From: Monarcha castaneiventris obscurior
Lineage: Eukaryota > Chordata > Aves > Passeriformes > Monarchidae
DNA: 64,000 nucleotides
Reading direction: 5' to 3'
Assembly: GCA_026261815.1 (NCBI GenBank)
Contig: JAMPIT010000269.1
Span: forward strand, 1,054,001-1,118,000
Made by a program: the position numbers and the translations under genes. Shown here piece after piece: positions 24,501-36,330 of the stretch (position 1 is the stretch's first letter; every line of letters begins with the position of its first letter). The notes below the pieces were generated by a model. The model saw only the letters and a program-made list of their open reading frames with translations. It did not search any database and was not told the DNA's origin.

Positions 24501-25435
24501 GTCTCCTCCTAATAAAGCCCATTCTGAGGGTTTTTCCTAAATAGATCTTCACTGCTTTTCCTTTCTTTTGGGATTTGAAGGGATTAGAATACTCTGTGTA
24601 TGAAATAAAAATGTACAGCTCAGTTGGCCAGCGTGGGGTTTTCTTTTCCCTGCCATCAGATTTTTTATCCTTAGAGATCATCAAAATGTTCCCCCTTAAC
24701 ACACATCAAGAAACCAGAGAATTTTAGGGTGACTCTGGAAACAAAGGAGGCTTTCCCACTCCAGTCAGAAAATCAGAAAAACAACAAAATCCTCGGCATG
24801 GACACAGCAACCCTGCTCGTGTGAGCAGCAAACAGTCAGTACCTGAGCACACACCGCTTTCAAAAGAGACAATCCCACACCAGGAGCCCTAAGCCAGGCA
24901 GAGGAACCAAAGCCCAACTGCAGCTCCTGGAGCCCTGAAGCAGCTCCTTGTTGTGCCCTGGAACAGCAGCACAGGGAGCTGAGCCTGCCAAGCCCCTCCC
25001 AGGCCCTGGGAAGGCGATGCTCATTAAAGGACCCAGGCAGGACACGGTGCCTCCAACCAGATTTGCTTCCTGCAGGACGAATGCAGCAGCCCCGGATTGA
25101 TCCTGGCAGGGTTTGAAGTGAAAATTGAGCAGCACTGAGCAGCTTCTGGCCTGGGCAGAGCAGCAGCCTCCAGTTTATTTAAAGAAGAAAATCTCTGTCC
25201 CCAGTCTGTCAAGGAACGCTCAGAGGCTGCTGAACAGGATCTGGGTAAAGAAAACCGAGGGGAAACTGGGGAGGAACCTCCCTGGCCGAGGGGAGAGGTA
25301 ATGAAGGACATGGGGTAATTATTGTCCTCGGCATCGAGGGCAGGGCAGGAGGGTCACGGGTGCTGCTGCCCCTCAGCAGTGTCCCCGGGCACTGGGGCTT
25401 CCACGTTCGTCTCAGGTTAGCAATTAGACACTAAA
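18520..25435. other. Unique non-coding sequence, no gene seen
   Basis: No exon, RNA gene or interspersed repeat was recognised. A run of 13 A lies at 19,314-19,326. GC-rich unique parts (18.55-18.9, 22.5-23.3 and 23.5-23.8 kb) carry many mutually overlapping open frames that look spurious. AT-rich unique parts occur at 19.9-20.1 and 21.5-22.4 kb; the latter is listed separately. Confidence 0.58.
21530..22430. promoter_or_regulatory. Candidate conserved non-coding block
   Basis: About 900 bases of AT-rich unique sequence, especially 22,240-22,400, with GCATTAATTGG, GATAATGTTATTACAG, GCAATTACGTG and repeated ACATGCAA-like words. The composition contrasts with the GC-rich sequence that starts at 22.5 kb. 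There are no tandem repeats and no plausible coding frame. The interpretation as enhancer DNA is an inference. Confidence 0.22.
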
Positions 25436-28400
25436 TTAGAGAGGGTATCCCTCTGGTTCCTGATTTACCTGGTCACAGCCACTCAGCTCTGCATCCCAGG
25501 CCCTGAAATCACCCAGAGCAATCCGAGTGTCGGAGATAAACAGAGACAGCACCACAGGCTGGAGCCTGCTCCAGTGCTGGGCCAGTGTCCAGTTCCAAGG
25601 AAAAGCCACCCGGACACCCTGTGGAAGATGGAATCTTTCTGCCCCATTTTTGTTACAGCCCAGCAATCCCCCTGCAGCCGAGGTGTGACAGGCACAGAAT
25701 TGAAGATACGAATTTGCCTGAGGGTCCTCCAGCCCCAGGAGATTTGAGATGTGCTGAGCTTTACCCACGTGGCCCAGCCCTTTCCTGAGCAAGGCCTTTA
25801 TCCAGTGGCTCTGCTGAAGATATTCCAACTCCAGGGTGAGGTGAGGGGTGTAATCCCAGCAGTCCAAGGGCTCCAGAACGAGGATTTGCCTTTGTGACCA
25901 AGGTGTGCAAAGCATCCCAGGGCTTTGTGGAAGATCCTGGCATTCCCAGCACTCACACCTTGGGATTCTTCCTGCAGACAAAGCCCTGACTCGAGCAGGT
26001 GCTCACGAAACCCATCACATCTCACTGAACAACCTCATTCTACCACCTCATCAGCTCATTAAAACTCATGATTATTAATTATTTATGCCATTATTACCCA
26101 TTATTATTTCAGGGGGTACTCAGGCTTTAACAACAGATCAAGGAGAATTTTAAGCTCACAGCACTGGGATTTTTTTTAGCTTGTCTTCAGCAAAATAATT
26201 GTGAAAAAACCAAACCCTCTTTGACACCAAATCAACAAAGAAGGGGGAGTTTCAAAACTATGGAGAAATTCTTCTTGAAGCTTAAAAACAGAGGAACCCC
26301 CTTCTTTGGCTCTCCTTGTCATTAATTCTGGATAGGAATTAATAGACTGACAACACGAAGAATCAGTGGTTGGGTTCTCTCTGTGCCAGTGCCAACCCCA
26401 GCTTTGCTGCCATGGTCAGGGAGCAGCAGCTCTGCCCAGCCCAAGGGAAAATAGAGGTAAATCCTCTCTGTGCAGGTTTCCAGGAGCCCCTGGTGTCTCC
26501 CCTGCCTCTTTTAGCAGGAGCAGACTGAGATTCACACACCCAGGAGCACTAAAAGCACATCCCAGCACTGCGGGGTGACAGCAGCAAAGGAGAAAGGACA
26601 CACGGCAGGATTTTCATGTGCAAATGCACATAATTCCAGCTGGATTTGCTCTGCCACTGCTACTTTAAGGCTCTTCCTGGGCCTCTTGGGGCTCCAGGAG
26701 CACAACCCAGCCTCACACACGAGCCCAGTGAGCTCTGTCTGGGAGTGCCTCGTGTTCAGGGTCTCACTTTCTCCCCCGGAACCACGAGGAATGGATTTCC
26801 CATCCCATCCAAGGACATCCATTACTACAGTTCACAAGCTCCTCACAAGCAGTTTGCTGCTTTCCTGCAGGCACCTTCATTTCCAATTTTCAGCAGGAGA
26901 GCCCCGATGAAAATCCCCATCAGCGTGGGGAGCGTTTGGAGCCGGGCTATTGATTTATGCCTGGGGTGAGGAGGTTAATTAAATGGGAATTTTAAGCCAA
27001 CAACGTGATTAGGGGAGTGAGGAAACCTGAATTCATGAACACTTCCAGGGCTGTTGGAAGCATTTAAAGTGAAGGACGGCAGGAAAAGCCCTGCCTGTTA
27101 CTGGCACTGGGTTCCTGTGGTTCTGCAGGGGGGTCTTGGGCCCTCCAGGCCAGCTGGGGATGGGTTTGTGTTGATGTTGGCGTCAGCACCAAAGTGGTGC
27201 CTGATGGACACTCCTCTTATCAACCCTGCCTTTGTTCCCTGCCTTCTCCCCCTTTTTCCCTTTCCACAGTTAATTCTGGGAATCTGAAACCATGGGCTGT
27301 GCAAAGGCTGAACCCCTCTCGTTGCACCCCTGAGGTGCTGCTGATTCCCCCTCACTGAGAGATCCCAGAGGCCCTGAGCTGCAGCTGCAGAACGCTCAGA
27401 GGAGCTGCTTTTGCTGGGTTATTTCAGAAGGAATTCTGCTCAGATGTTTTCCTTCCACGTACAAGCACCTGTGGCAATGATTCTGGTAATTTATTTGGTG
27501 TTTTTTTTAGCTCCTGTGCTCTTCCCTCTCCTCAGTCTAATCTGTTTTCTTGTTGAATTTTCACAGAAACCATACAAGAATTTGCTCACACAATCAAGCA
27601 GGAAATTCCAATTATTTTTGACACAGCAAGGAAGCAGCAAACTGAGAAATACCTGGAGGTGGGAGAGGGCTGAAATGTGTAAAGCAGTTGCCACAGAGGT
27701 GCTTTTTGAGTTACACAACCTCACCTCACACCGTCCACTTGCACATCCCCTGGCAAAGGCTCTCCTTGCCACAAAAACCTGGTTTTTGTGCAGCCTGTCC
27801 TTGTCTTTTCCTCTCCATCCCTCCAGTGCTGGGAGCAAGGCAGAGGACAGGCCCAATCTGGTTATTTTTGCAGCACAATTCAAAGTTCTGGGCATTTTTT
27901 CTGCGCCATGGATGCTGGAGGAAATCTGGGGTTTGAGTAGCAGTGAGTTAACGTGACTTTTCCTTCTGGCAGTTGGTTTTTGTTGGGTCATTTTTTAAAA
28001 AGCCAACTTTGCAGTTAATTAACTTTAAAAAAAAAAAAACTTCTAACAAATTATTGCAGATAACCCCTTGCTCTGTTTTCTGCAGTCCCCGGCAGTCGAG
28101 ATTTAAGCTAAAATAACGAATTAGGAATCAAAACACCAACTGTTAATGCAGGATGAAGAGATGCCCAGACTGCTCTGGTGACAGCAGCGGTCGCGGGCTG
28201 TCTGCAGGGGCAGCAGCTCATCATATGTTTTTGGGGTTTGCTTTCTGTGCAGGATGCTGCAAACAGTGGGGGAAGCTTCCATCAGCTCCTGGGCTGGAGG
28301 GAAGCAGCAGAGTCCATCTGGGCAGGAATCCATCAGGAGTCTGCTGGTGACAGCATCATATGGATGAGTTCAGGGCAGGCTGAAAACACAGCGGAGGAGA

Positions 28401-28990
28401 AATGGAACACTCCGAGCCAGGCAAATTAACCAAAATACCATAATGAGGCTTGATGTCGCTTCCTTGGTGCCTACGAGCTCCAGCAGAACGAGCACAGAGG
28501 ATTCTTCTCACTTGTGAGGTGTTTCTGACACTGACTCTGTCCTCAAATCCTGTTGGGTTTTATCCCCAGTTACAGCAACGAATTAACACAAAGACATTGC
28601 ACTGCAAGAAGGGAAATAATTAGGAATTGATGAAGTGCCATGGGTGTGATTTGACCTGCAGGACCCGGGGGATGGGCAGGCACCAGTTCCAGGTGTCCAA
28701 TGCCTTCAGACCCCTCTGACAAGGTGGTGCAGAGCAATCCCTGGGTATAAACTGAACAATTTGATCCCATTTCCACGGAGATTTCTGAATTCTCTCCCCA
28801 AACCCCTCGGGGCTGGCACGGACCTGGCTGGTGGCTGCTCGGGGCTCTGCAGGGGCAGTGCCAAAGGGCGGAATTCCGGGGTGGAATTCTGCTCGGGGTG
28901 AGGATTCCGTGTCCCTCTGCCCAGAGCAGAGGAGCAGCCGGGAGGGTTCCAGGCTCCCTCCGTGGCAGCAGCAGCGCTCAGGGACCGGCA
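25436..28990. other. Unique non-coding sequence with one long unexplained open frame
   Basis: No gene is supported. A 181-codon minus-strand frame fills 25,436-25,981, but it begins at TTG, shows no recognised domain, and splice-site context could not be established. A run of 13 A lies at 28,027-28,039. A pyrimidine-rich stretch lies at about 27,215-27,265. The remainder is ordinary mixed sequence. Confidence 0.55.
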
Positions 28991-28995
28991 GACCC

Positions 28996-29085
28996 AGGAG
29001 GTTTAATTTCCCAGCATATTTATTTATTCAACTGACTACCATCAAATGCCCGTCACCCTGGCAACCAGGCATTTATTTACAACTC
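28996..29085. promoter_or_regulatory. Candidate enhancer block containing a second X-box
   Basis: A short AT-rich island (TTTAATTTCC, ATATTTATTTATTC, GCATTTATTTAC) sits between GC-rich sequences and contains a perfect X-box. The X-box is bracketed by inverted arms AAATGCC (29,044-29,050) and GGCATTT (29,068-29,074), giving a nested dyad. The layout parallels the 8.8-kb block. Confidence 0.33.
29052..29065. promoter_or_regulatory. RFX-family X-box, perfect consensus match
   Basis: GTCACCCTGGCAAC fits GTNRCC-N(0-3)-RGYAAC at all fixed positions with a two-base spacer (CT). Sites of this form bind RFX dimers. It is the second full-consensus X-box I found in the window, about 20 kb from the first. 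Confidence 0.55.
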
Positions 29086-30544
29086 CGGGAGCTCAGAATG
29101 GCACCAGGATACCGCCACGGAGAGGAACGTTCTGGGAAATGGCTGTCACGGCTCTCGCAGGAGCTCCAAAAGAGGAGCAGGAGGGGGGAGGCACAGGAAG
29201 GCAGCCCAGGAGAGTCTGAGGCATTTATTGCTTCTTGCCATCGTAGGTGTCTGTTATTTATATTTCTGAGCGTTGGAAACCATCTGCAGTTAATGAGGAA
29301 TGAGCTCCCCAAGAACCCCCTGCACGCCACGGGCTCCGGCAGGTGCGAGCGGGGATGGAGAACATGGCACTGATCCCTGCTGGAGGAGGCAAAATCCAAC
29401 CCAGACACTCTCTGCAGGGCTGGACATCGGGGCAGGACTGATTGCTCGGCAGAACCTTGCCAGGACAATCCATTTGTTCCTTTGGGAGCTTTAACCTCCC
29501 TCTACCCAACCTACAAAGATCTTGCTGAGGGTCTGAAGCCTGCAGCTCCCCGTACCCGGAGCAGCTTCCCCTGCCCAGCCCAGGAGCCTCGGGCTCCTTT
29601 AGAGGTGCCCAAAATCAGCGGCCCACACGTGAAACTGCAAACCCCAGGTTCCCTTTCCAGCGGCATTTTCCTTTCTCCAAAATGAGAATAGTTTTGCTGC
29701 TGAGAGCAAGCGGCATCTGAAGCCCGAGATCCGGAGGAAGGGAACGTGGGCGCACCCGGGGGTTTCTGCAGCAAAGCGCTCACACCCTGCCTCTGCTCAG
29801 AATTCCCTCCGGAGCAAACAGGAGTCCCTTCATCCACCCTCCCAAAAAATAATGTTTTTTAGACCATTATTTTACATTTGTGGAACGTGGGGCATCAACA
29901 CCTTTATTAGTTCTTTCTGTTGTTGGTTTGTTTTGTTGTTTTTTGGGGGTTTTTTTATCTTTTTACGGAATATTATTAAAACCCCCCAATCAACTCCGCA
30001 GACTACGCCACTAAAAAAATAAAGATAAAATTTGGGACACTCGCAGGAGGCGTTTCATTCAAGATAATCTCTGCGATATCCTTCACACACGCATAAAAAC
30101 ACAAATACAAACGCAGAGTATTGGCGAGCTTGAAGGGACACCTGCTGCCAGAGGGTGACATTACAGGCACCGAGCTCCTGCTCGGAGAAGCCCAGAGGAT
30201 GCCACAGCCTGTGACTGTGCAAGGATCAGCGGCACTGCGGGAATTCAGGATCCTGCCCGGCAGGAAGCATCCGGAGCCGACAGTGGGAAAAGGGATCTGC
30301 GCCCTCCGAGGCTGAAATCACAGTGAGCCCCTTGGGGGATCTGGGGGAGAAAAGGGAAGAATGGGATCTCCAGCAGCGGCAGCAGGGGGATTTGGAGACC
30401 TCCCAGAGTGGATTATTGAGAGTGGATTCCACGTGGCGGTGATGCAGCACGAGTGGAAGGACGGGTCCTTTGTCGTGCCCCCCTCTCCCTTTTCCCCTCC
30501 TAAATACAAAGCTTTTCAAGCCCTTTTGCTTCAAGCTGATCCTT
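29086..30544. other. Unique non-coding sequence, no gene seen
   Basis: No gene was recognised. A T/G-rich low-complexity tract spans about 29,918-29,957. GC-rich sequence at 29.5-29.8 and 30.1-30.5 kb keeps several frames open without protein-like features. Confidence 0.58.
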
Positions 30545-30930
30545 GTAATTAAAAGAACTGATAAAAACCCTTCGTTAAAGGGATCTGTACATATTAGTGT
30601 TCATTAAAATGTAATTCCCACAGAAGAAGACATTTTAATCTATCCATACTTGGAAAAAGAGGGAGGAAAATGAGATACATCCTCCCTGCCCTCCCCTCCC
30701 ACCCCAGCATGTATCCGTAGGCCATATGTGTTAATTACAACTTCCTTGCCTAAATGAGAAAATTATACATTAGCAAGTGGTTAACCAGTTATTAACTCAA
30801 TTACACTTCAGAGACTTGGGAGATGCTGCATTCCCAGGCAAGGTGTCCACTATATGTTGTTATTTTCCATGTTCTTCAGTCTACAGAGAAGTCATCAGAA
30901 GGATTTAAATCCCATTAAAAACACTGCTTA
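30545..30930. promoter_or_regulatory. Candidate conserved non-coding block with E-box and homeodomain core
   Basis: Dense AT-rich unique sequence holds CATTAAAATGTAATTCC, CATTTTAATC and TAAATGAG words. A palindromic E-box CATATG (30,723-30,728) lies two bases before TTAATTA (30,731-30,737). Adjacent bHLH and homeodomain sites are typical of neural or mesodermal enhancers. No coding frame or repeat explains the block. It was selected by composition and motif density only. Confidence 0.33.
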
Positions 30931-31599
30931 GGGATGGGAAGTTACACAGAGCAACAACCCAAAAGCATTTTACAGGGAGTGATGGGGGCTCCATGATCCT
31001 CTGTATCCACACACCCCTAAAAAGTCACTCTGGTGGCCAGAGGAGCCCAAGTTCCTCAGGAAACAAACCCTAGAGCCATCAAGGCTGCTCCCATCCCCCT
31101 GCCCAGTTAGGGGGTATTTGGCAAAAGCAGAAGAGACCCCTCAGCAATTTGGCAGAGAAGTTCTGAAGAGATGAACTTGGAAGGGAGATTTTGCAGGGGT
31201 TCCTTCACACCTGGCTGGTGACAGTGGGAATAAAACACTGCTTTCCTTCTGCTTCACATCCCCATTGCAGGGAGACACCAGAGCCGAGTTTGGTTCCCAA
31301 ATTGTAATCCACAGGGCTTGGCTTTGGAAACAATTATTCCTGTACCAGCCCTGCTGCTGCCAGCCCCTGCTCCTCGGGCATTTGTGGGCTTTGTGCTGCA
31401 CCACAGCTCTCCCTGAGGCAGGGGACAGGGACAGGGAGCACCATTCCCAAGAGCATCCCGCTCACCCCTGTGTCTGACCCTAAAGCAGATCCCAAACACC
31501 AGATCCAGGTGTAAACCTGGAGAGTGTCCCTTGCCCTGCCGCCCTGAGCTGTGCCCTGGGTTCATGGACTGAGCTGCCAGGGGCTCCTTTTCCAAAGAA

Positions 31600-31618
31600 A
31601 ACTTTTCCAGGAAAAGTT
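31600..31618. promoter_or_regulatory. Perfect 19-bp palindrome with STAT-type core
   Basis: AACTTTTCC and its exact inverted complement GGAAAAGTT flank a single central A. The centre TTCCAGGAA matches the STAT (GAS) pattern TTCNNNGAA. The match is exact, but occupancy is unknown, and such dyads also arise by chance in 64 kb. Confidence 0.4.
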
Positions 31619-31734
31619 CCCTTTTCCAGTTTGGGAACTTCCCACCCCTCCCCCTGCTGCACCGAGCCGGATAAAACTCCCTGGGAATTAGAAAAATTTG
31701 CCTCCTGCTGTGTGTATTGGATCTTAGATGATGA

Positions 31735-31752
31735 AAATAAATAAATAAATAA
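31735..31752. repeat. (AAAT)n microsatellite
   Basis: A short array of about four and a half AAAT units with no interruption. Confidence 0.9.
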
Positions 31753-32499
31753 GCCCTCGAGTTTCCCTCTGAACTGCAGTGTAAATACTTCTTAAGAGTC
31801 AACCAAGTGGTTTGAAGAGCTTGTTTCACTTGTTCCATGCAAATATCAAGATTAACAGAGAGATTAATTATGCCCCATTTTTCTTCTTACAAAGGATACA
31901 GGCAGATTTAGAATAACAAAAATAAACCCTCTGGATTAATATTCATAACACAATGCTGAGCGCTACAAAAGCAACTCATTTTTTATGTAGAAAGGGGGAG
32001 AAAACAAACCGTCAAGAGTGCTCCAGAAGCATAAATACATATTAACGAAGGAAGTCTCACAGGATGCTCTTCCCCAGCCTGCTGGAGGAGGGCTGGGGGC
32101 TCAGAGAGGGCGTGCAACATGTCATGGTCTGAGGGAACAAAACCCAGTTCAAAGATCCAGGCTCGAAATTTCATTTGGGTCATGTCAAAACTCTGCTCCT
32201 GTGTGAGTTTTCTGTTCCTGCTCACGAGAGCTGAAGGCTTTGGTTGAGGCCCTGGGTTGTGGCTGCTCCCAGCCAGGGCAGAGAAACCCTGGGAGCCCTG
32301 AACAAGGGAAGGAAGAAGTGACACCATCCCTGCCCTGCCGCTTCAGTGACAAACACAAGCCCCGTGTTCCAACACTGGGTGAGAAGGATTTAACGCTGCC
32401 TGAGGAACAAACCAATCTCTCCGTGTACAGCAAATTCTGGGAGAACTTTCTGACCATTTTAAAGTTCTCACTCCGCCCAAACCTGCACTAAGCCAGGAG

Positions 32500-33020
32500 C
32501 TGCATATACATTAAATTAAATACACGACTGAAACACATTTCCATGCTGATAACTGCTCCTCTGTGGCAGCGGTGCCAGGCCTTGGAGTTCTTTGACAAGC
32601 CTGGAATGGTTTCATTCAGCATTTCCAGCTCACCATCTATTTATGAATTTTATCAAGGAAATTTTGAAAAGACGTTTATTTAGACAAGCTTTTTGTTTCA
32701 CCCTTCACTGGTAATCAGAAAAATCAAGGAGAAGTCAGCCCTTTAGTGACATCTTGACTTCTTTTTTGGAGCACTCTAAGGTAACAGCCCATTTCATACA
32801 TTGGATGCAACAGAGACAGCACTTAATACATATAATTATGCAGTTTGCAAATGTGACAGCTCTGATGTTGCTGCAATACAAGTCTGTGCCGTTAAATTAG
32901 AATTATAATGACAGTAATTACACTAATTAGCCTTTTTTTTCTAGTTTGTTACCAGCAAAGTTTTGCATATTTACGTGGGTAACAGCTACTTCTGCTTTCT
33001 CCTGAAATCCACCATAACCA
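32500..33020. promoter_or_regulatory. Candidate enhancer block dense in TAATTA cores
   Basis: The strongest AT-rich non-coding block in the window. TAATTA homeodomain cores occur at 32,833-32,838, 32,915-32,920 and 32,924-32,929, the last two nine bases apart start to start, with further ATTA-type cores around them. The sequence is unique, has no microsatellite, and is followed by TTTGCATATTTACGTGGGTAAC at the 3' side. This is the composition of many deeply conserved vertebrate enhancers near developmental genes. Conservation itself could not be checked. Confidence 0.38.
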
Positions 33021-35769
33021 ATTCATGGGGAAGCTCATTTATCTCAGCCCTGCACGACACCAGCAACATCCACAGATGAGAGCACAGGTGCCAAAAGGGC
33101 AGGGCTTAAAATCCACAGAATGTTTCCCGTTAATTATTTACATGCACGGTCTGCAAGTGTGATGCCCCCAAGTTTAGATGGGCACAGGGTGAACTTTTCA
33201 GTGCAAAGCTCAGGCAGCAGCAGGATTTGGGTGTCAGACACACACAGAGCCAGGGCTGCTCTGCAGTGACACAGGAGCAGGAGATTTCCAGCTCCCTGGC
33301 AAGGAAACAAGGTTTGGAGCAAGACCTGTCCAGCAAAATGCTCTCAAATCCTATTTTCCTGCTGCCATATGGAAAACAGAATGCCCCGCTGGCTCTGCAT
33401 GCAAATAAATCCCAGACACAGGCTGAACCCCCTGACAGCAGCTGGCTACTGAGCACACAGAGAGCTCTTCACAGCCTCAAACCTTCCTCCTCCCTCGATT
33501 TGCTGCTGCGTTCATCAGGGGATGTGTTACTGGAATTAAAGCAGTGCTTAAGTGTCCCCAGGGTGTGCAGGACAGGGCCAGGGTCTCCAGTCCAGCACCT
33601 TCACTGGTCTGGTGCTGCACCAACTAACGTTCTTATCCTCAAACCTGGGGGAAAAAGACTGGAAAAAGCCAAAAGCTGAGGTCTGGCTCATATTTTATAC
33701 AATAGCCCTGATTATCCCAAGGTGCTCCATGCCCTGGAACATTCCGGCAGAGCCCGTGAATGTCACACAGGCCCCATGAACAGCTGCTCTGTCTTTTTGA
33801 TAACTCCATTACTTGAGTTCAGAGAAGGTTTATGGACTAGAAAGCCTCAGATACGGTCATGAATGTTTGATGCCTTCACACACAGTGTTAGGGCTGTAAC
33901 TTCGCTCCCCGTTGGAATTATGACATTCCGACAGCCTTTGGTCATTACAGGCCAAGGGGAGCAGCAGGAGCCTGCAAATTATGGACTTCCCACACCGCTG
34001 GATTATTTCTTTTGCATTGAAACTGGTGCTAACTCGTTCAGGGTGGGTTTTTTTTCAGAGATAAAAGTGTGAGTGTGGTGTTTGAAGCTGCAAAGGAAGC
34101 TGCAGCTCTGTGTTTGTACAGTGCCTAAAGCCAGGCCTGTGAGTGCGAGGTACCTTCAGATCCTGTACAATCTATTTAGAATGACTGAAGAAGGGGGAAA
34201 TCCCAGAAATGCACAGGATTATTTGAATACTGCAGGAAATGTACCATTGATGCCTTTGTCCCGCTGAAGAGAGCAGTGCCTGTTTCACCATCATTTCCAA
34301 GATCCCAGTGCAGGCCGAGGTTCATTTCCAGCGCACCCTGTCCTGGGGGGAGCAGCTTTCAAACATCATCAGCAACAAGGATTTAACGAAGGGAGAGCGG
34401 CCAAAGCAACTCCACTCTAAAACCAAATTAAAATCCTGCTTGGAAGCTCCTTGGAAGCTTTGCTTTCCTCCCAGAGCTCGTGCATCCCACAGAGCCCTCG
34501 GCCCTACCCAGCCCTGGCAGGGCCCAGTCCCATTATCAACCCCAGGATATTTTTTATTGCAGCATTACCCGTGAAAGGCTTCAGTCATTTTCTGTCATTA
34601 TTTGTCACGGCAACGGCGGCCGAGGCTGCTGTGCCCTGGCCTCCCCTCAGTGTCCCTGGGAGCTGCTGCTCCTGGAACACACAGGGGATGGATTTGGGCA
34701 CCTCTGGAGCTCCTGGCTCCATCCCGGTGCTGCTGCTGCTCAGCCCAGCTGCTTTTTGTCCCCAGCAGCCCCCAGAACCCAGCCAAGGCTCTCCCCACAT
34801 CCATCACCTCCCCTCCTGCCCCAGTGCAGGGGCACCAGCTGGAGCCACATTCCCGTCCTCAGCCATTCCCATCCCCACAGCAGGAGCAGGATTCCTCATC
34901 CCCAGCCCCCTCCTGTGGGGCTGCCTCGAGGAGGATGCTCCTGTTGTGATCCCGAATTACACCGTGCTGTATGGCCCAAGGGCAATTCCAGCAACTTTTA
35001 CTGTAATCCTTTTGTTTTATCTTTATTCTGGGAGATGAAAAGTTACCACAGCTCCTCATCTCCGCAGCTCACCTTCTTCAGCGCTAATTCCAGGCTGCAC
35101 ATTATTGGGAATTGTTATAAACCCCCCCTGACACCGAGGTGCAGAAAACACCATTTGCATTTTATCTTTATTCAAGCATTTGTTGGTCATGGGTTTTAAT
35201 CTTGACTAGTATTGAGGAACTTAATGAGATTAAACCAAACAAAAATAGGATTATCTGAGTGCTCAGGGTTGCATCCAACCTCACAGATGGGCACAGCCAG
35301 CACGGGCAGTTAAAAGAGACCCCAAAAACAAACAAAGCACCAAAGCCAAACCAAACCAAACCAAACAGTTGGGAAAGTGCAGTCTGGCTCTTCAATGAGA
35401 CAAGACTAAGCACCAGTTAATGAAATTGTTCCTTCTTGCCCCTAATTGTGCATTCCCCGAACTGATCCTCCCACAAGGGCCACTTTATTTATCCTTTTAA
35501 CAACAGTAATTGTTTTTTCCCCCACAGGAATTAACTACATTTTACCTTTCTCTCAGTCACATCAGCCCAGCTCCTGCTTTGCTGTTTCCAGCTGTTCTGC
35601 TTCACCTGTTCCATAGGAGACTGGGGAATTGTGTGGCAGAAACTCTGGGATTCTCTCATCAGGACAGTTTGATAGCGGAGTTCCATTGATCTGCTGCGTG
35701 CAGAGCTCTAAGGGTTAAATGAATCTGGTGTCCATTGTAAGTAACAGCAGTTTAGCCCCTCACTGTGCT
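33021..35769. other. Unique non-coding sequence, no gene seen
   Basis: No gene could be supported. The 239-codon plus-strand frame at 34,480-35,199 begins at GTG, lies in GC-rich DNA and has no recognisable domain. Octamer words ATGCAAAT (33,399-33,406) and ATTTGCAT (35,153-35,160) are present but isolated. A short (CCAAA)n run is listed separately. Confidence 0.58.
35346..35366. repeat. (CCAAA)4 microsatellite
   Basis: Four CCAAA units plus one base, embedded in a CAAA-rich stretch. Confidence 0.9.
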
Positions 35770-36330
35770 GCTGATCCTATTTTCTAAAAGGGAGTCCCAT
35801 AAATGGCATTTTTTTTTCAGCACTGTGGGAGTCTTTTATTACTGCTGTAATGCAAATCGAGCAGTTACGGTCCCCACAAACCGATCTGCGGAGATTAAAG
35901 CCCTGGGGACAGAATTATCTGCTGATGAATTCACCCAAATGGATTTTGGGGGCTCTGATGATCCTGCTGGTGGTGTCTGTGTGTGCACGTGGCCTTTTCC
36001 TCCAGCAGAATTTACATTAAGACAAATGAAGAATGAAAGAACAAACCCCGATTGTGGATATGATTGTGTCAGCATAAACATACTTTATAATTAGATTGCT
36101 ATTACCACAGAGTAGAGGAAGAAGCAAACCAGAGTAAATCACTTTTATTCCAACCTCATTGCAGCCACCGAGGAGTTCAGAGCAGCATAAGTCTTTTCTA
36201 AAAAATATCCTCCCCCTTAGCAACATTATTATTCCAGTAAAATGTAAATGCAGACTAGGCCTTAGATACCAATTAAACTGCACTTGACAGAGATGTTATT
36301 GTCTAAATCAAATAAATGTAACAGAGCAAA
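35770..36330. promoter_or_regulatory. Candidate conserved non-coding block with octamer and TAATTA
   Basis: A unique block with a perfect octamer ATGCAAAT (35,850-35,857, POU-type), a TAATTA core (36,088-36,093) preceded by TAAACATAC, and several ATTACC and AATAATG-like words. It lies in sequence with no exon and no repeat. The long AT-rich tail around 36,040-36,110 is the densest part. Assignment is by motif reading only. Confidence 0.3.

Larger units (their letters stand above)
30931..32499. other. Unique non-coding sequence, no gene seen
   Basis: No exon was recognised. The 194-codon minus-strand frame at 31,254-31,838 begins with ATG but has no recognisable domain and low-complexity stretches. 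A short (AAAT)n microsatellite and a 19-bp palindrome are listed separately. Confidence 0.58.

Noticed and set aside
34480..35199. 239-codon plus-strand open frame
   Set aside because: GTG start, GC-rich stop-poor DNA, an equally long overlapping frame on the same strand, no domain.
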